A stretch of 8,397 nucleotides of DNA from positions 1-8,397 of the forward strand of contig JAJYAH010000277.1 in NCBI GenBank assembly GCA_021779635.1, written 5' to 3'. Made by a program: the position numbers and the translations under genes. Below, in pieces: positions 1 through 7,044 of this stretch. Under the pieces are notes generated by a model. That model was not told where the DNA came from and made no database searches. It saw only the letters and a list, made by a program, of their open reading frames with translations. The stretch comes from Pseudomonadota bacterium. GTDB lineage: Bacteria > Pseudomonadota > Alphaproteobacteria > Rhizobiales > Xanthobacteraceae. Every line of letters starts with the position of its first letter. Position 1 is the first letter of the stretch.

Positions 1-1337
<1,337 letters not shown>

Positions 1338-1366
1338 TTGACATCAAACGCGTCGTGTTTTATGAT
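1338..1366 (+). promoter_or_regulatory. Sigma70-type promoter of the ubiquitin-like operon
   Basis: TTGACA at 1338-1343 matches the -35 consensus exactly. TATGAT at 1361-1366 matches the -10 consensus at five of six positions. The spacer is 17 bp, the optimum. Transcription is expected to start around 1372-1374, on top of the first ATG of the WYL gene, so the first message would be leaderless or nearly so. No other promoter of this quality is visible upstream of the ubiquitin-like gene, so it probably drives all six genes. Confidence 0.75.
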
Positions 1367-1384
1367 GGATCATGTTACACGATG
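1351..1384. promoter_or_regulatory. 34-bp palindromic operator over the -10 box and start codon
   Basis: The arms 1351-1366 and 1369-1384 are inverted copies matching at 12 of 16 positions around a GG centre at 1367-1368. The conserved parts are the outer TCGTGT/ACACGA and the inner ATGAT/ATCAT. The right arm covers the ATG at 1372, and the left arm ends with the -10 hexamer. WYL regulators of the CapW/BrxR group bind as dimers to inverted repeats at their own promoters, so this is the natural autorepression site for the gene that follows. Confidence 0.65.
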
Positions 1385-2268
1385 TACCACTGATAGACAC
1401 TCTGAGCGACGCTGGCCTAGAAACTGTTCCTCGGCCGCGTCCGTGGGGCCAAGAACGCCGGCTGGAATTCATCGAGTTTCGCCTGTTGTGGGACGGCAAA
1501 ATCAACCGGGGCGAGGTCGGCGAATATTTCAACATCTCGGTTCAGCAAGCATCGCTGGATTTCGCCAAGTACCTCGATTTGGCCAAACAGAATATGGAGT
1601 ACGACCGCCACGAAAAGGTCTATCGCGCCACAGAGCACTTCAAGCCTCTGTTTCTCGCGCCCGATACCCAGACTTATTTGAACGAGATCCAGGGCCTCGC
1701 CGCCGGGACGATTTCACGATCAGTCAGCTTTGTCGGAACCCGACCGCCTTGTGACGTCGTGACGCTCCCGGTCCGGCGCGTTCGCCTTGAGTTGCTCTTG
1801 CCAATACTCTGGGCGATCCGCGATGGCTCGGAGATAGAGGTCACGTATCAGTCGATGCGGACTCCTGATCCAACTCGCCAGTGGATCGCCCCCCATTCTC
1901 TGGCGTTTGACGGTTCCCGCTGGCACACCCGCGCGTGGTGTCATGGAACTTATGGATTTCGCGATTTTGTCTTGACCAGATTCGAGCAAATCCATGGACG
2001 CCGTAACAGCAACGTGAATCCGCAGGACGATATGGATTGGCAAACCTTCGTTGTGATCGACATTGCGCCCAATCCGAATCTCACGGCCAGTCAGCGAGAT
2101 TCTGTCATCGCGGACTTCGGCATGCAGGACGGACGGCTATCGAAAACGATCCGCCGCTCGCTCGTTTCATATTTCGTGCGCCACCTGCGGATTGAATCAC
2201 CGCAGAAGTCTCAGCCAATCGTGTGGGCCAACCGTGCACAGTTTGAAGATTTAAGGGACGACCAATGA
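1372..2268 (+). CDS. WYL-domain transcriptional regulator (CapW/BrxR-like) of the operon
   Basis: This 298-residue protein has the order typical of defence-island WYL regulators. An N-terminal winged helix spans about residues 26-90 (WGQERRLEFIEFRLLWDG, then the recognition-helix region NISVQQASLDFAKY). The WYL domain spans about 145-210 (IEVTYQSM, then WIAPHSLAFDGSRWHTRAWC and FRDFVLTRFEQI). A WCX-like C-terminal domain spans about 223-290. CapW and BrxR, which regulate CBASS and BREX systems, repress their operons until a ligand reaches the WYL pocket. The same role here is inferred. The ATG at 1372 is chosen because an in-frame stop (TGA at 1363-1365) lies just upstream and no good start occurs before the winged helix. 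There is no Shine-Dalgarno site, and the promoter places the transcript start at this ATG. The next gene follows after 35 bp. Confidence 0.85.
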   Translation: MLHDVPLIDTLSDAGLETVPRPRPWGQERRLEFIEFRLLWDGKINRGEVGEYFNISVQQASLDFAKYLDLAKQNMEYDRHEKVYRATEHFKPLFLAPDTQTYLNEIQGLAAGTISRSVSFVGTRPPCDVVTLPVRRVRLELLLPILWAIRDGSEIEVTYQSMRTPDPTRQWIAPHSLAFDGSRWHTRAWCHGTYGFRDFVLTRFEQIHGRRNSNVNPQDDMDWQTFVVIDIAPNPNLTASQRDSVIADFGMQDGRLSKTIRRSLVSYFVRHLRIESPQKSQPIVWANRAQFEDLRDDQ

Positions 2269-2291
2269 CGCATCGCAAGCACAAATCCTAG

Positions 2292-2297
2292 AAGGAG
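2292..2297 (+). promoter_or_regulatory. Strong ribosome binding site of the ubiquitin-like gene
   Basis: AAGGAG lies 6 nt before the ATG at 2304, in the 35-bp gap after the regulator. It is the only strong canonical site in the operon. The genes downstream depend on overlaps for translation, while the regulator upstream appears to have none. This would give the ubiquitin-like protein the highest translation rate, as expected for the modifier in a conjugation pathway. Confidence 0.7.
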
Positions 2298-2303
2298 AAC
2301 GAC

Positions 2304-2555
2304 ATGTCTGAAGCAGAGAAATCCGAAAAAAAACTGCACCCATTTTATGTGGATGCAAATCGCCACGAAAGCGCCAAAACCGCGCTCACTGGTGCTGAAA
2401 TAAAGGCCATCGCCAATGTGGCCCCCAATTATCAGCTATTCCTAGAAGAAGAAGGTGACCAACCCGACAAGGGCATCGGCGACGGTGAAGCTGTGGGTAT
2501 CACCGAACGCGTGAAACACTTTTTCGCTGTCCCGCCAGCGACGTTTGGACTCTGA
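2304..2555 (+). CDS. Ubiquitin-like modifier, single multiubiquitin-type domain
   Basis: This 83-residue protein begins with a charged, Lys/Glu-rich lead of about 10 residues. One domain follows that matches the layout of the bacterial multiubiquitin (Multi_ubiq) family: a first strand HPFYVDANRHE, the helix motif TGAEIKAIANVAP, a strand YQLFLEEEG, an acidic loop 51-62, and a last strand KHFFAVPPATFGL. Family members often carry several such domains in tandem; this one has a single copy. It is presumably the modifier activated by the E1 two genes downstream. The C-terminus is Gly82-Leu83, not a terminal Gly or Gly-Gly. If conjugation goes through Gly82, the last Leu must first be removed, for which the JAB domain encoded two genes on is a candidate. 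The TGA stop overlaps the next ATG by one base (TGATG), so the E2-like gene is translationally coupled. Confidence 0.8.
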   Translation: MSEAEKSEKKLHPFYVDANRHESAKTALTGAEIKAIANVAPNYQLFLEEEGDQPDKGIGDGEAVGITERVKHFFAVPPATFGL

Positions 2556-2953
2556 TGATCGGCGAGCAATTCCAGCAACTGAAGGAATACCTTCAGGAAT
2601 TCAAGCACCAAGACGCTGAAATCCAGCGTCGGGCCGACGGCTCGTACCTCATTACGATCAAGGGGTTCGATTTGCCTGATGGCTGGAATCCTAAGAAGAT
2701 AGACATTCTCTTCATTGCGCCGCCCGGGTATCCCGCTGCAAAGCCTGACTGCTTCTGGGTTTCGCCGGCGATACGCCTTGCCAATGGCGCGACACCGCAG
2801 GCGGCCAACGAAGGAACGCCATTGCCCTACGATATGACCCCGGGCCGTCCATTGACGTGGTTTTCTTGGCATCTGCAAACGTGGGACCCAAATCGCGACC
2901 GGCTTGAACAGTTCTATCGGGTAATCCTCCAGCGACTGGACCCGCCTCGATGA
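2555..2953 (+). CDS. E2/UBC-fold protein (Prok-E2_E-like)
   Basis: This 132-residue protein has the length and features of a minimal E2 fold: an N-terminal helix (about 1-18), a meander of strands with YLITIKGFDLPDGW and KIDILFIAPPGYP (about 31-60), the E2-like P-x-x-KPDCFWVSP segment (about 60-71), a loop, then a C-terminal helical part with LTWFSWHLQTWDPNRDRLEQFYRVIL (about 100-126). This matches bacterial E2-like proteins found beside multiubiquitin genes. It should accept or position the ubiquitin-like protein from the E1. The only cysteine is Cys66, directly after the KPD turn. In classical E2s the catalytic Cys lies roughly 20 residues farther on, and no Cys occurs there. His106 in the FSWH segment is another candidate functional residue. 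Whether Cys66 forms a thioester cannot be told from sequence. The start overlaps the Ubl stop by one base, and the end overlaps the E1 start by 4 nt (ATGA). Confidence 0.75.
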   Translation: MIGEQFQQLKEYLQEFKHQDAEIQRRADGSYLITIKGFDLPDGWNPKKIDILFIAPPGYPAAKPDCFWVSPAIRLANGATPQAANEGTPLPYDMTPGRPLTWFSWHLQTWDPNRDRLEQFYRVILQRLDPPR

Positions 2954-4281
2954 TGGAGCTCAGGTTTCAGGATGGAGATGCCAGTCGCATTATCGCTGAG
3001 CTTGTAGGCAGAGAGACGGAGCGCTGCGCGGTTTTGTGGGCATCCCACGTTGCTCTGCCCGAACTGGACCGCCTTGTCGTCTCCCGCATCGAGTTCCCTG
3101 CCGACGATAATTATTCAGACCGGTCGCTCATCAGCGCCCAGCTCAAACCGGATTATATTGCGCAAATCGGCAAAAGGGCCGCGCGCGAAAATGTTTCCGC
3201 CGTTTTCGTGCACTCGCACCCCGGGGCCGCTCTGCCGGATTTCTCCGAGATAGACGACGATGGCGAGAGACATCTAGCGCGGTTTATGTCAGTGCGCGCG
3301 CCCCATACGGTGCATGGCGCCGTCGTGGTCAGCGCAGGGGGCTGGTGCGCCCGGCGGCTGGGTGAAAAGACTCCCATGCGCATCGTGTCGGTCGGGCCGA
3401 AATTGCAGGTGCTTTTCGACGCCGATGGTCCGTCAGGCTCCACGCCTTTGAAATTTGACCGTCAGGTCAGGGCGCTGGGGTCCGCCGGCCAGAAATATCT
3501 TGAGTCACTTACTGTCGCCATAGTGGGCCTGGGTGGTACAGGCTCGATTGCCGCACAACAGTTGGCGCATCTCGGCGTGCGCAAGTTCGTCCTTGTCGAT
3601 CCCGATCGCATCGAGACGACAAATCTTAACCGTGTGGTCGGCGCACATGTAAGCGATGTCAACCGGCACAAGACGGACGTGGCCGCCGACATGATTATGG
3701 GGATCACGCCGGCCGCTGTTTGTAAGCGCGTCGTCGGCGACGTGACACGAACGCCGATTGCTCGCGAACTGAGGGCCGCTGACTTTATCTTCGCGTGCAC
3801 GGATTCGCATGGCAGCCGTGCGGTAATTCAACAGATCGCATATCAATATCTCATCCCATGCGTTGACATGGGCTCAATCATCACCGCTAGGGCGGGCCAG
3901 ATCGCGGGCATACATGGCCGGGTGCAGGCACTCGCGCCGGGACTGCCGTGCTTTACATGCTGCGAACTGCTGGATTCCGAAGAGGTCCGGCGGGACATGA
4001 TGAACGCCGAAGAGCGAAGCAAAGATCAGTATATTCAAGGCGCGCATGAACCCGCGCCCGCCGTCATCTCCATCAACGGAACCGTGACCTCGATCGCGAT
4101 GACAATGTTTCTGGCAATGATGGTGGGGGTGCCAAGCGCAGCCCGGCATCTTATCTACGACGCGCGTCCCCCCTCACTGCGAGCCGTTTCGTTCACCAGT
4201 AATCCGAATTGCTATGTCTGCTCCCCGCGAGGCGTTCTCGCGCGAGGGGATTCGCAGCCCTTGTTTACGCGAGACGACTGA
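2950..4281 (+). CDS. JAB (JAMM) isopeptidase fused to a ThiF/E1-type adenylyltransferase
   Basis: This is a 443-residue two-domain protein. Residues about 1-150 form a JAB/MPN metallopeptidase with the JAMM zinc motif His88-Ser-His90, then Ser99 and Asp102 (FVHSHPGAALPDFSEID), and a likely upstream Glu24. Ten residues separate His90 from Asp of the SEID, slightly longer than the classical HxHx7SxxD spacing. Residues about 165-430 form a ThiF/MoeB/UBA-type E1: the ATP-binding loop GLGGTGS (193-199), VDPD (216-219), NLNR (225-228), Lys241, the CTDSHGSR segment with Asp285, and a four-Cys zinc site Cys334/Cys337 with Cys421/Cys424. Candidate thioester residues are Cys304 and Cys338, since the crossover region 341-365 has none. 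The E1 half would adenylate the ubiquitin-like protein and the JAB half would process or deconjugate it. A second ATG at 2953 is an alternative start. The kinase gene follows after one base. Confidence 0.88.
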   Translation: MMELRFQDGDASRIIAELVGRETERCAVLWASHVALPELDRLVVSRIEFPADDNYSDRSLISAQLKPDYIAQIGKRAARENVSAVFVHSHPGAALPDFSEIDDDGERHLARFMSVRAPHTVHGAVVVSAGGWCARRLGEKTPMRIVSVGPKLQVLFDADGPSGSTPLKFDRQVRALGSAGQKYLESLTVAIVGLGGTGSIAAQQLAHLGVRKFVLVDPDRIETTNLNRVVGAHVSDVNRHKTDVAADMIMGITPAAVCKRVVGDVTRTPIARELRAADFIFACTDSHGSRAVIQQIAYQYLIPCVDMGSIITARAGQIAGIHGRVQALAPGLPCFTCCELLDSEEVRRDMMNAEERSKDQYIQGAHEPAPAVISINGTVTSIAMTMFLAMMVGVPSAARHLIYDARPPSLRAVSFTSNPNCYVCSPRGVLARGDSQPLFTRDD

Positions 4282-4282
4282 C

Positions 4283-6004
4283 ATGGCAATACGCGAATTT
4301 TCGCCGGAGGGCACGCCGCGCGCGAAGATCGCTTTCGTCGGGGAAGTGCCGTCAAGTGCGGATTTACGCAGGTTCGTTGAGCGCAAGGTCACATGGGAGC
4401 CGGCCGACGCGAACGATCCGGTGACGACTGATAAGCTTCGCGATCCCGACTATATCGCTAAACTCGATGCAGTAATCTGGACTCAGGACCGCGAAAATCT
4501 GAAGACCTTGCCGAAAGATTTGCTCGAAGTTGGGCCGCGCCTCCTCGATCACGATGTCCGAATCTACGTTCGTCTCGCAACTGACGACCAACAGACTGCG
4601 ATGCCCCGGCAGGTCATCATAAATCAGCTTAGAAAGGGCTTGATTCCAACCGCGAATCTTCGACCCGACGAGTGGCAAACCGTTCCTGAAAACCTGCGTG
4701 AGAGAGAAAATGCGTTTCTCTTGCCGTGTGTTTACATCATCGACACGGCGTTGTCGTGGGCCGACATTGCCGCCTTGGTCTGTGATAGGCCGGCGGGCCC
4801 TTCACCGGAAACTGGATTGCAATTTGACGAAAAGGCTTTCCTGGCCCGATTTGGACCGGACGGGCACGCAGAGCGGCTCATGTTGCTTAAACGCGCATTC
4901 TGGAATTGCTCAGAAATCCAACTGATATCGATCGACGGCGGCCTATCGGGCGCCCCCGTCTTTAAGGCTTACGCGTCGCTAGAAGCTGGATTAGTGCAAC
5001 AGGGCACAACAGGCGCGTACCCCCACCTGTATTTCGCGAAGATCGGGCCGCGCAAAAAAATCATCGACGAGTACGACCAGTATTGTGGTCACATATTCGA
5101 ATATGTGCCTTTCTATCTCGGGCCACGGTTGCGCCGTGATCGCTGCAACCTCGGATCAACCCAAGGAATTCTCGTGGGCGACTTTGTCGAGGGCGCGGAG
5201 TCGCTGATCTCCTGCGCACGAGGCGGGCGCTGCGGGCACGCCATTGCCAACTTGTTTGACAAGACGCTGGGCGGATGGAGAAAACAACAGCGCGTTGACA
5301 CGAAATATACGCTTGCCGCCTATCTGGACAAGAAATGGCGAGTCGAGGGACAAAGCCAGTTGATAGCGTTGCCACCCGAGCGGACAGCGCTCGTTCAGGG
5401 ACTCAAGGCCGATATCGCAATCGAGCCCTTGAAAGCGATCTTTGACCAACTTGGCCAAACTGAACCGTTGGTCGCCCCCGCGCATGGCGATATGCACGCT
5501 ACCAACGTGCTCGTCCGGCACGGCGACGCGATTCTCATAGATTTCGAAAAACTGGAGCAGCACTTTCCGCTTACCTACGATCCCGCGTCGCTCGAAGGCG
5601 GCCTTTTGGTCGAAGGCTTCATTGAAGACCTCAAGAAGAAAAAGCTTACGCCAAAGAAGCTCACAAGCATGATTAGTCCTCTCTACGAGGAGAGGGCTCT
5701 GAAGATGGGTCAGTCCACATTCTGTAGACCGGGGGACCCCGCCGAATGGTTTTTTAACGCGGTGAATCAAATCCGCGCCTTGAGCTGGTCGGCCGAACGG
5801 CTGCCGGGCCAGTATGCGCTGACGCTCGCGCTATGCCTTATTCGCAAAGGTTGCAATTCGCATCCGGAGCTTAAGGAAAAAGAGCCGAACACATTGCGGG
5901 CGACCGCATTCTACTTTGGTCAAAAAATCCTGCGAGCGATGGCGCCGGCTACAGCGACGCCACCGCGCGTGCGCAGGCGTCGATCCGGGGGTGCTGGGCA
6001 ATGA
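4283..6004 (+). CDS. APH-type kinase/phosphotransferase with N-terminal receiver- or Rossmann-like region
   Basis: I place the start at 4283, one base after the E1 stop. The frame is open upstream to 4214, but that would add 23 residues overlapping the E1 gene. The resulting protein has 573 residues. Residues about 12-100 look like an alpha/beta domain (AKIAFVG, LDAVIWTQ, VRIYVRLAT), possibly receiver-like. The C-terminal half carries aminoglycoside/choline-kinase motifs: a Gly-rich loop GGLSGA (219-224), Lys253 in LYFAKIGP, Glu263, a hinge-like LVGDFVEG, the catalytic HGDMHATNVL (401-410) with Asp403 and Asn408, and the metal-binding IDFE (419-422, Asp420). All key residues are present, so phosphotransfer is plausible. 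It resembles kinase-like domains attached to conflict systems. The substrate is unknown; candidates are the ubiquitin-like protein, its targets or a small molecule. The C-terminus is Arg-rich (PRVRRRRSGG). The end overlaps the next gene by 4 nt (ATGA). Confidence 0.75.
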   Translation: MAIREFSPEGTPRAKIAFVGEVPSSADLRRFVERKVTWEPADANDPVTTDKLRDPDYIAKLDAVIWTQDRENLKTLPKDLLEVGPRLLDHDVRIYVRLATDDQQTAMPRQVIINQLRKGLIPTANLRPDEWQTVPENLRERENAFLLPCVYIIDTALSWADIAALVCDRPAGPSPETGLQFDEKAFLARFGPDGHAERLMLLKRAFWNCSEIQLISIDGGLSGAPVFKAYASLEAGLVQQGTTGAYPHLYFAKIGPRKKIIDEYDQYCGHIFEYVPFYLGPRLRRDRCNLGSTQGILVGDFVEGAESLISCARGGRCGHAIANLFDKTLGGWRKQQRVDTKYTLAAYLDKKWRVEGQSQLIALPPERTALVQGLKADIAIEPLKAIFDQLGQTEPLVAPAHGDMHATNVLVRHGDAILIDFEKLEQHFPLTYDPASLEGGLLVEGFIEDLKKKKLTPKKLTSMISPLYEERALKMGQSTFCRPGDPAEWFFNAVNQIRALSWSAERLPGQYALTLALCLIRKGCNSHPELKEKEPNTLRATAFYFGQKILRAMAPATATPPRVRRRRSGGAGQ

Positions 6005-6552
6005 TCATAAATTTCTCCGTCAAAGCCAGAGTTTCCTCACGTGCGGGCGCTAGCGCGTATCTGAAGCAACCGGGTGACGCAGTCATTGTGGATCGACAAG
6101 GCCCACGTTGGTTGATCATGTCATGCCCCTGTGGGTGCGGGGCCGAGCTGCCGGTAAACCTCGACCGGCGGGCCGGTCCTGCATGGCGTCTGTACGAATC
6201 CCCGAAGGGCACAAGCGTTTATCCGTCGGTATGGCGCGATACCGACTGCCAGAGCCACTTCATCATACTGCGCAATAAAATCCTTTTGTTTGGACCGCGG
6301 GGAGACGATTGGTGGTTTGACGAGGAAGAGATCAGCGAGACCGAACTGCTCGACCGGGTACTTGAAACGCTTTCTGCCCGCGAACAATCCGTCGAAGAAA
6401 TAGCCGATCAAATTGCCGGCAGCGTGCCTTGGGATGTTATGCGCTGTTGCCGAAAGCTTTGCCGGAAGGGCAAAGCGATCGAAGGAACTGGTCAGTCAAA
6501 AGGCCGCTTCCGCCGACTCCAAGCCGCGAAAGAGACATGGATGCGCCAGTGA
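6001..6552 (+). CDS. DUF6527-like Cys-rich protein with possible C-terminal winged helix
   Basis: This 183-residue protein has a mainly beta N-terminal half carrying CPCGCG (Cys42, Cys44, Cys46) and a second candidate metal-ligand pair in DCQSHFII (Cys83, His86), the pattern I associate with DUF6527. The spacing fits a small zinc site, perhaps treble-clef-like. After an acidic turn (DDWWFDEEE, 102-110), residues about 112-175 look like a winged helix: helix LLDRVLETL, then VEEIADQIAG, then DVMRCCRKLCRKGKAIEG and a basic wing. Proteins of this kind occur, as I recall, beside multiubiquitin, E2 and ThiF genes. A role as E3-like adaptor or target-binding subunit is inference only. It is the last gene of the operon, coupled to the kinase gene through ATGA, and is followed by 150 bp without a clear plus-strand terminator. 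Confidence 0.65.
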   Translation: MIINFSVKARVSSRAGASAYLKQPGDAVIVDRQGPRWLIMSCPCGCGAELPVNLDRRAGPAWRLYESPKGTSVYPSVWRDTDCQSHFIILRNKILLFGPRGDDWWFDEEEISETELLDRVLETLSAREQSVEEIADQIAGSVPWDVMRCCRKLCRKGKAIEGTGQSKGRFRRLQAAKETWMRQ

Positions 6553-6703
6553 CCGAATCACTGTTCGAGCGCAGGGGTGCCAGCGTTGCGATCATCGACT
6601 GCCCCCGCGTCGCGGCATAAGGCAGCAAAACAACTGCAATAAGCGGGCGCATCCGGCTCAGCTTGGCAAACGAACAGACTGTCGTTGCGAACCTTTAAGG
6701 GTG

Positions 6704-6731
6704 AAAAAGCCCCGGGTTGGACCCCGGGGCT
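6704..6731 (-). terminator. Rho-independent terminator of the int-AlpA unit
   Basis: AGCCCCGGG (6708-6716) pairs perfectly with CCCGGGGCT (6723-6731) around a 6-nt loop. Read on the minus strand the stem is followed by five T residues (complement of 6704-6708), 25 bp beyond the AlpA-like stop. On the plus strand no T tract follows, so it would stop the six-gene operon poorly at best. Confidence 0.85.
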
Positions 6732-6755
6732 CTGCCCTTCTAAGAAGAAAATGTT

Positions 6756-6944
6756 TTAGCGGTTGCCGATTCTCTCGTCGATCCAAGTTTCCACTTCCTC
6801 CGCGACCCACGCTACTCGACAAGCACCAAGCTTTACCCGCTTGGGGAATTCACCAGCGACTTCGAGCCGCGCGATGTGCGCGAAACAGTAGGGGACACCG
6901 TAGACCGATTTGAGTTCCTTCTTTGTGACTAGCTTCCGTGCCAT
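6756..6944 (-). CDS. AlpA-like DNA-binding regulator / excisionase
   Basis: This 62-residue protein beginning MARKLVTKKELKSVYGV is nearly all one winged helix-turn-helix of the AlpA/MerR-like excisionase kind: first helix about 7-15 (TKKELKSVY), recognition region VPYCFAHIARLEVAGEFPKRV (about 17-37), a wing around CRVAW (42-46), and a closing helix EEVETWIDERIG (49-60). Such proteins pair with P4-type integrases and control integrase transcription or excision. The frame is open to 6995, but I choose the ATG at 6944 because GAGGG lies 7 nt before it and because homology starts there. It lies 100 bp after the integrase stop on the same strand, with a terminator just downstream, so the two genes probably share a transcript. 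AlpA-family activator and Xis-type directionality factor cannot be separated by sequence. Confidence 0.8.
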   Translation of the reverse strand: MARKLVTKKELKSVYGVPYCFAHIARLEVAGEFPKRVKLGACRVAWVAEEVETWIDERIGNR

Positions 6945-6966
6945 TGCAAATCCCTCGAGAAAGGGA

Positions 6967-6976
6967 CGTTGCAACG
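6967..6976. promoter_or_regulatory. Perfect 10-bp palindrome upstream of the AlpA-like gene
   Basis: CGTTGCAACG is a perfect palindrome 22 bp upstream of the AlpA-like start at 6944, in the gap after the integrase gene. Flanking GGG and CCC extend it to an imperfect stem. It may be an operator for the AlpA-like protein or a weak hairpin at the int-AlpA junction. Evidence is position and symmetry only. Confidence 0.25.
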
Positions 6977-7044
6977 CCCGGTTAGCCCTGGGCAATGCTG
7001 AGCATAGGTGTAGATGTGAGACTTCGCAACCTAAACATAGTTGC

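Noticed and set aside
2432..2878. 148-codon minus-strand frame opposite the Ubl and E2-like genes
   Set aside because: Antisense shadow of two recognisable genes; composition is Arg/Pro-rich without motifs.
4214..4282. Upstream extension of the kinase gene by 23 codons
   Set aside because: It overlaps the E1 gene by 68 bases and its residues are Arg/Ser-rich shadow sequence; the ATG at 4283 directly after the E1 stop fits the operon's pattern.
5156..5770. 204-codon minus-strand frame opposite the kinase domain
   Set aside because: The forward frame carries intact HGDMHATN and IDFE motifs; the reverse frame has none.
6537..6620. 27-codon frame overlapping the end of the DUF6527-like gene
   Set aside because: Begins inside the preceding gene with only a weak GAAAGAG upstream and matches no family; likely chance.
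6945..6995. Upstream extension of the AlpA-like gene by 17 codons
   Set aside because: The internal ATG at 6944 has a good GAGGG at the right distance and the domain begins there.
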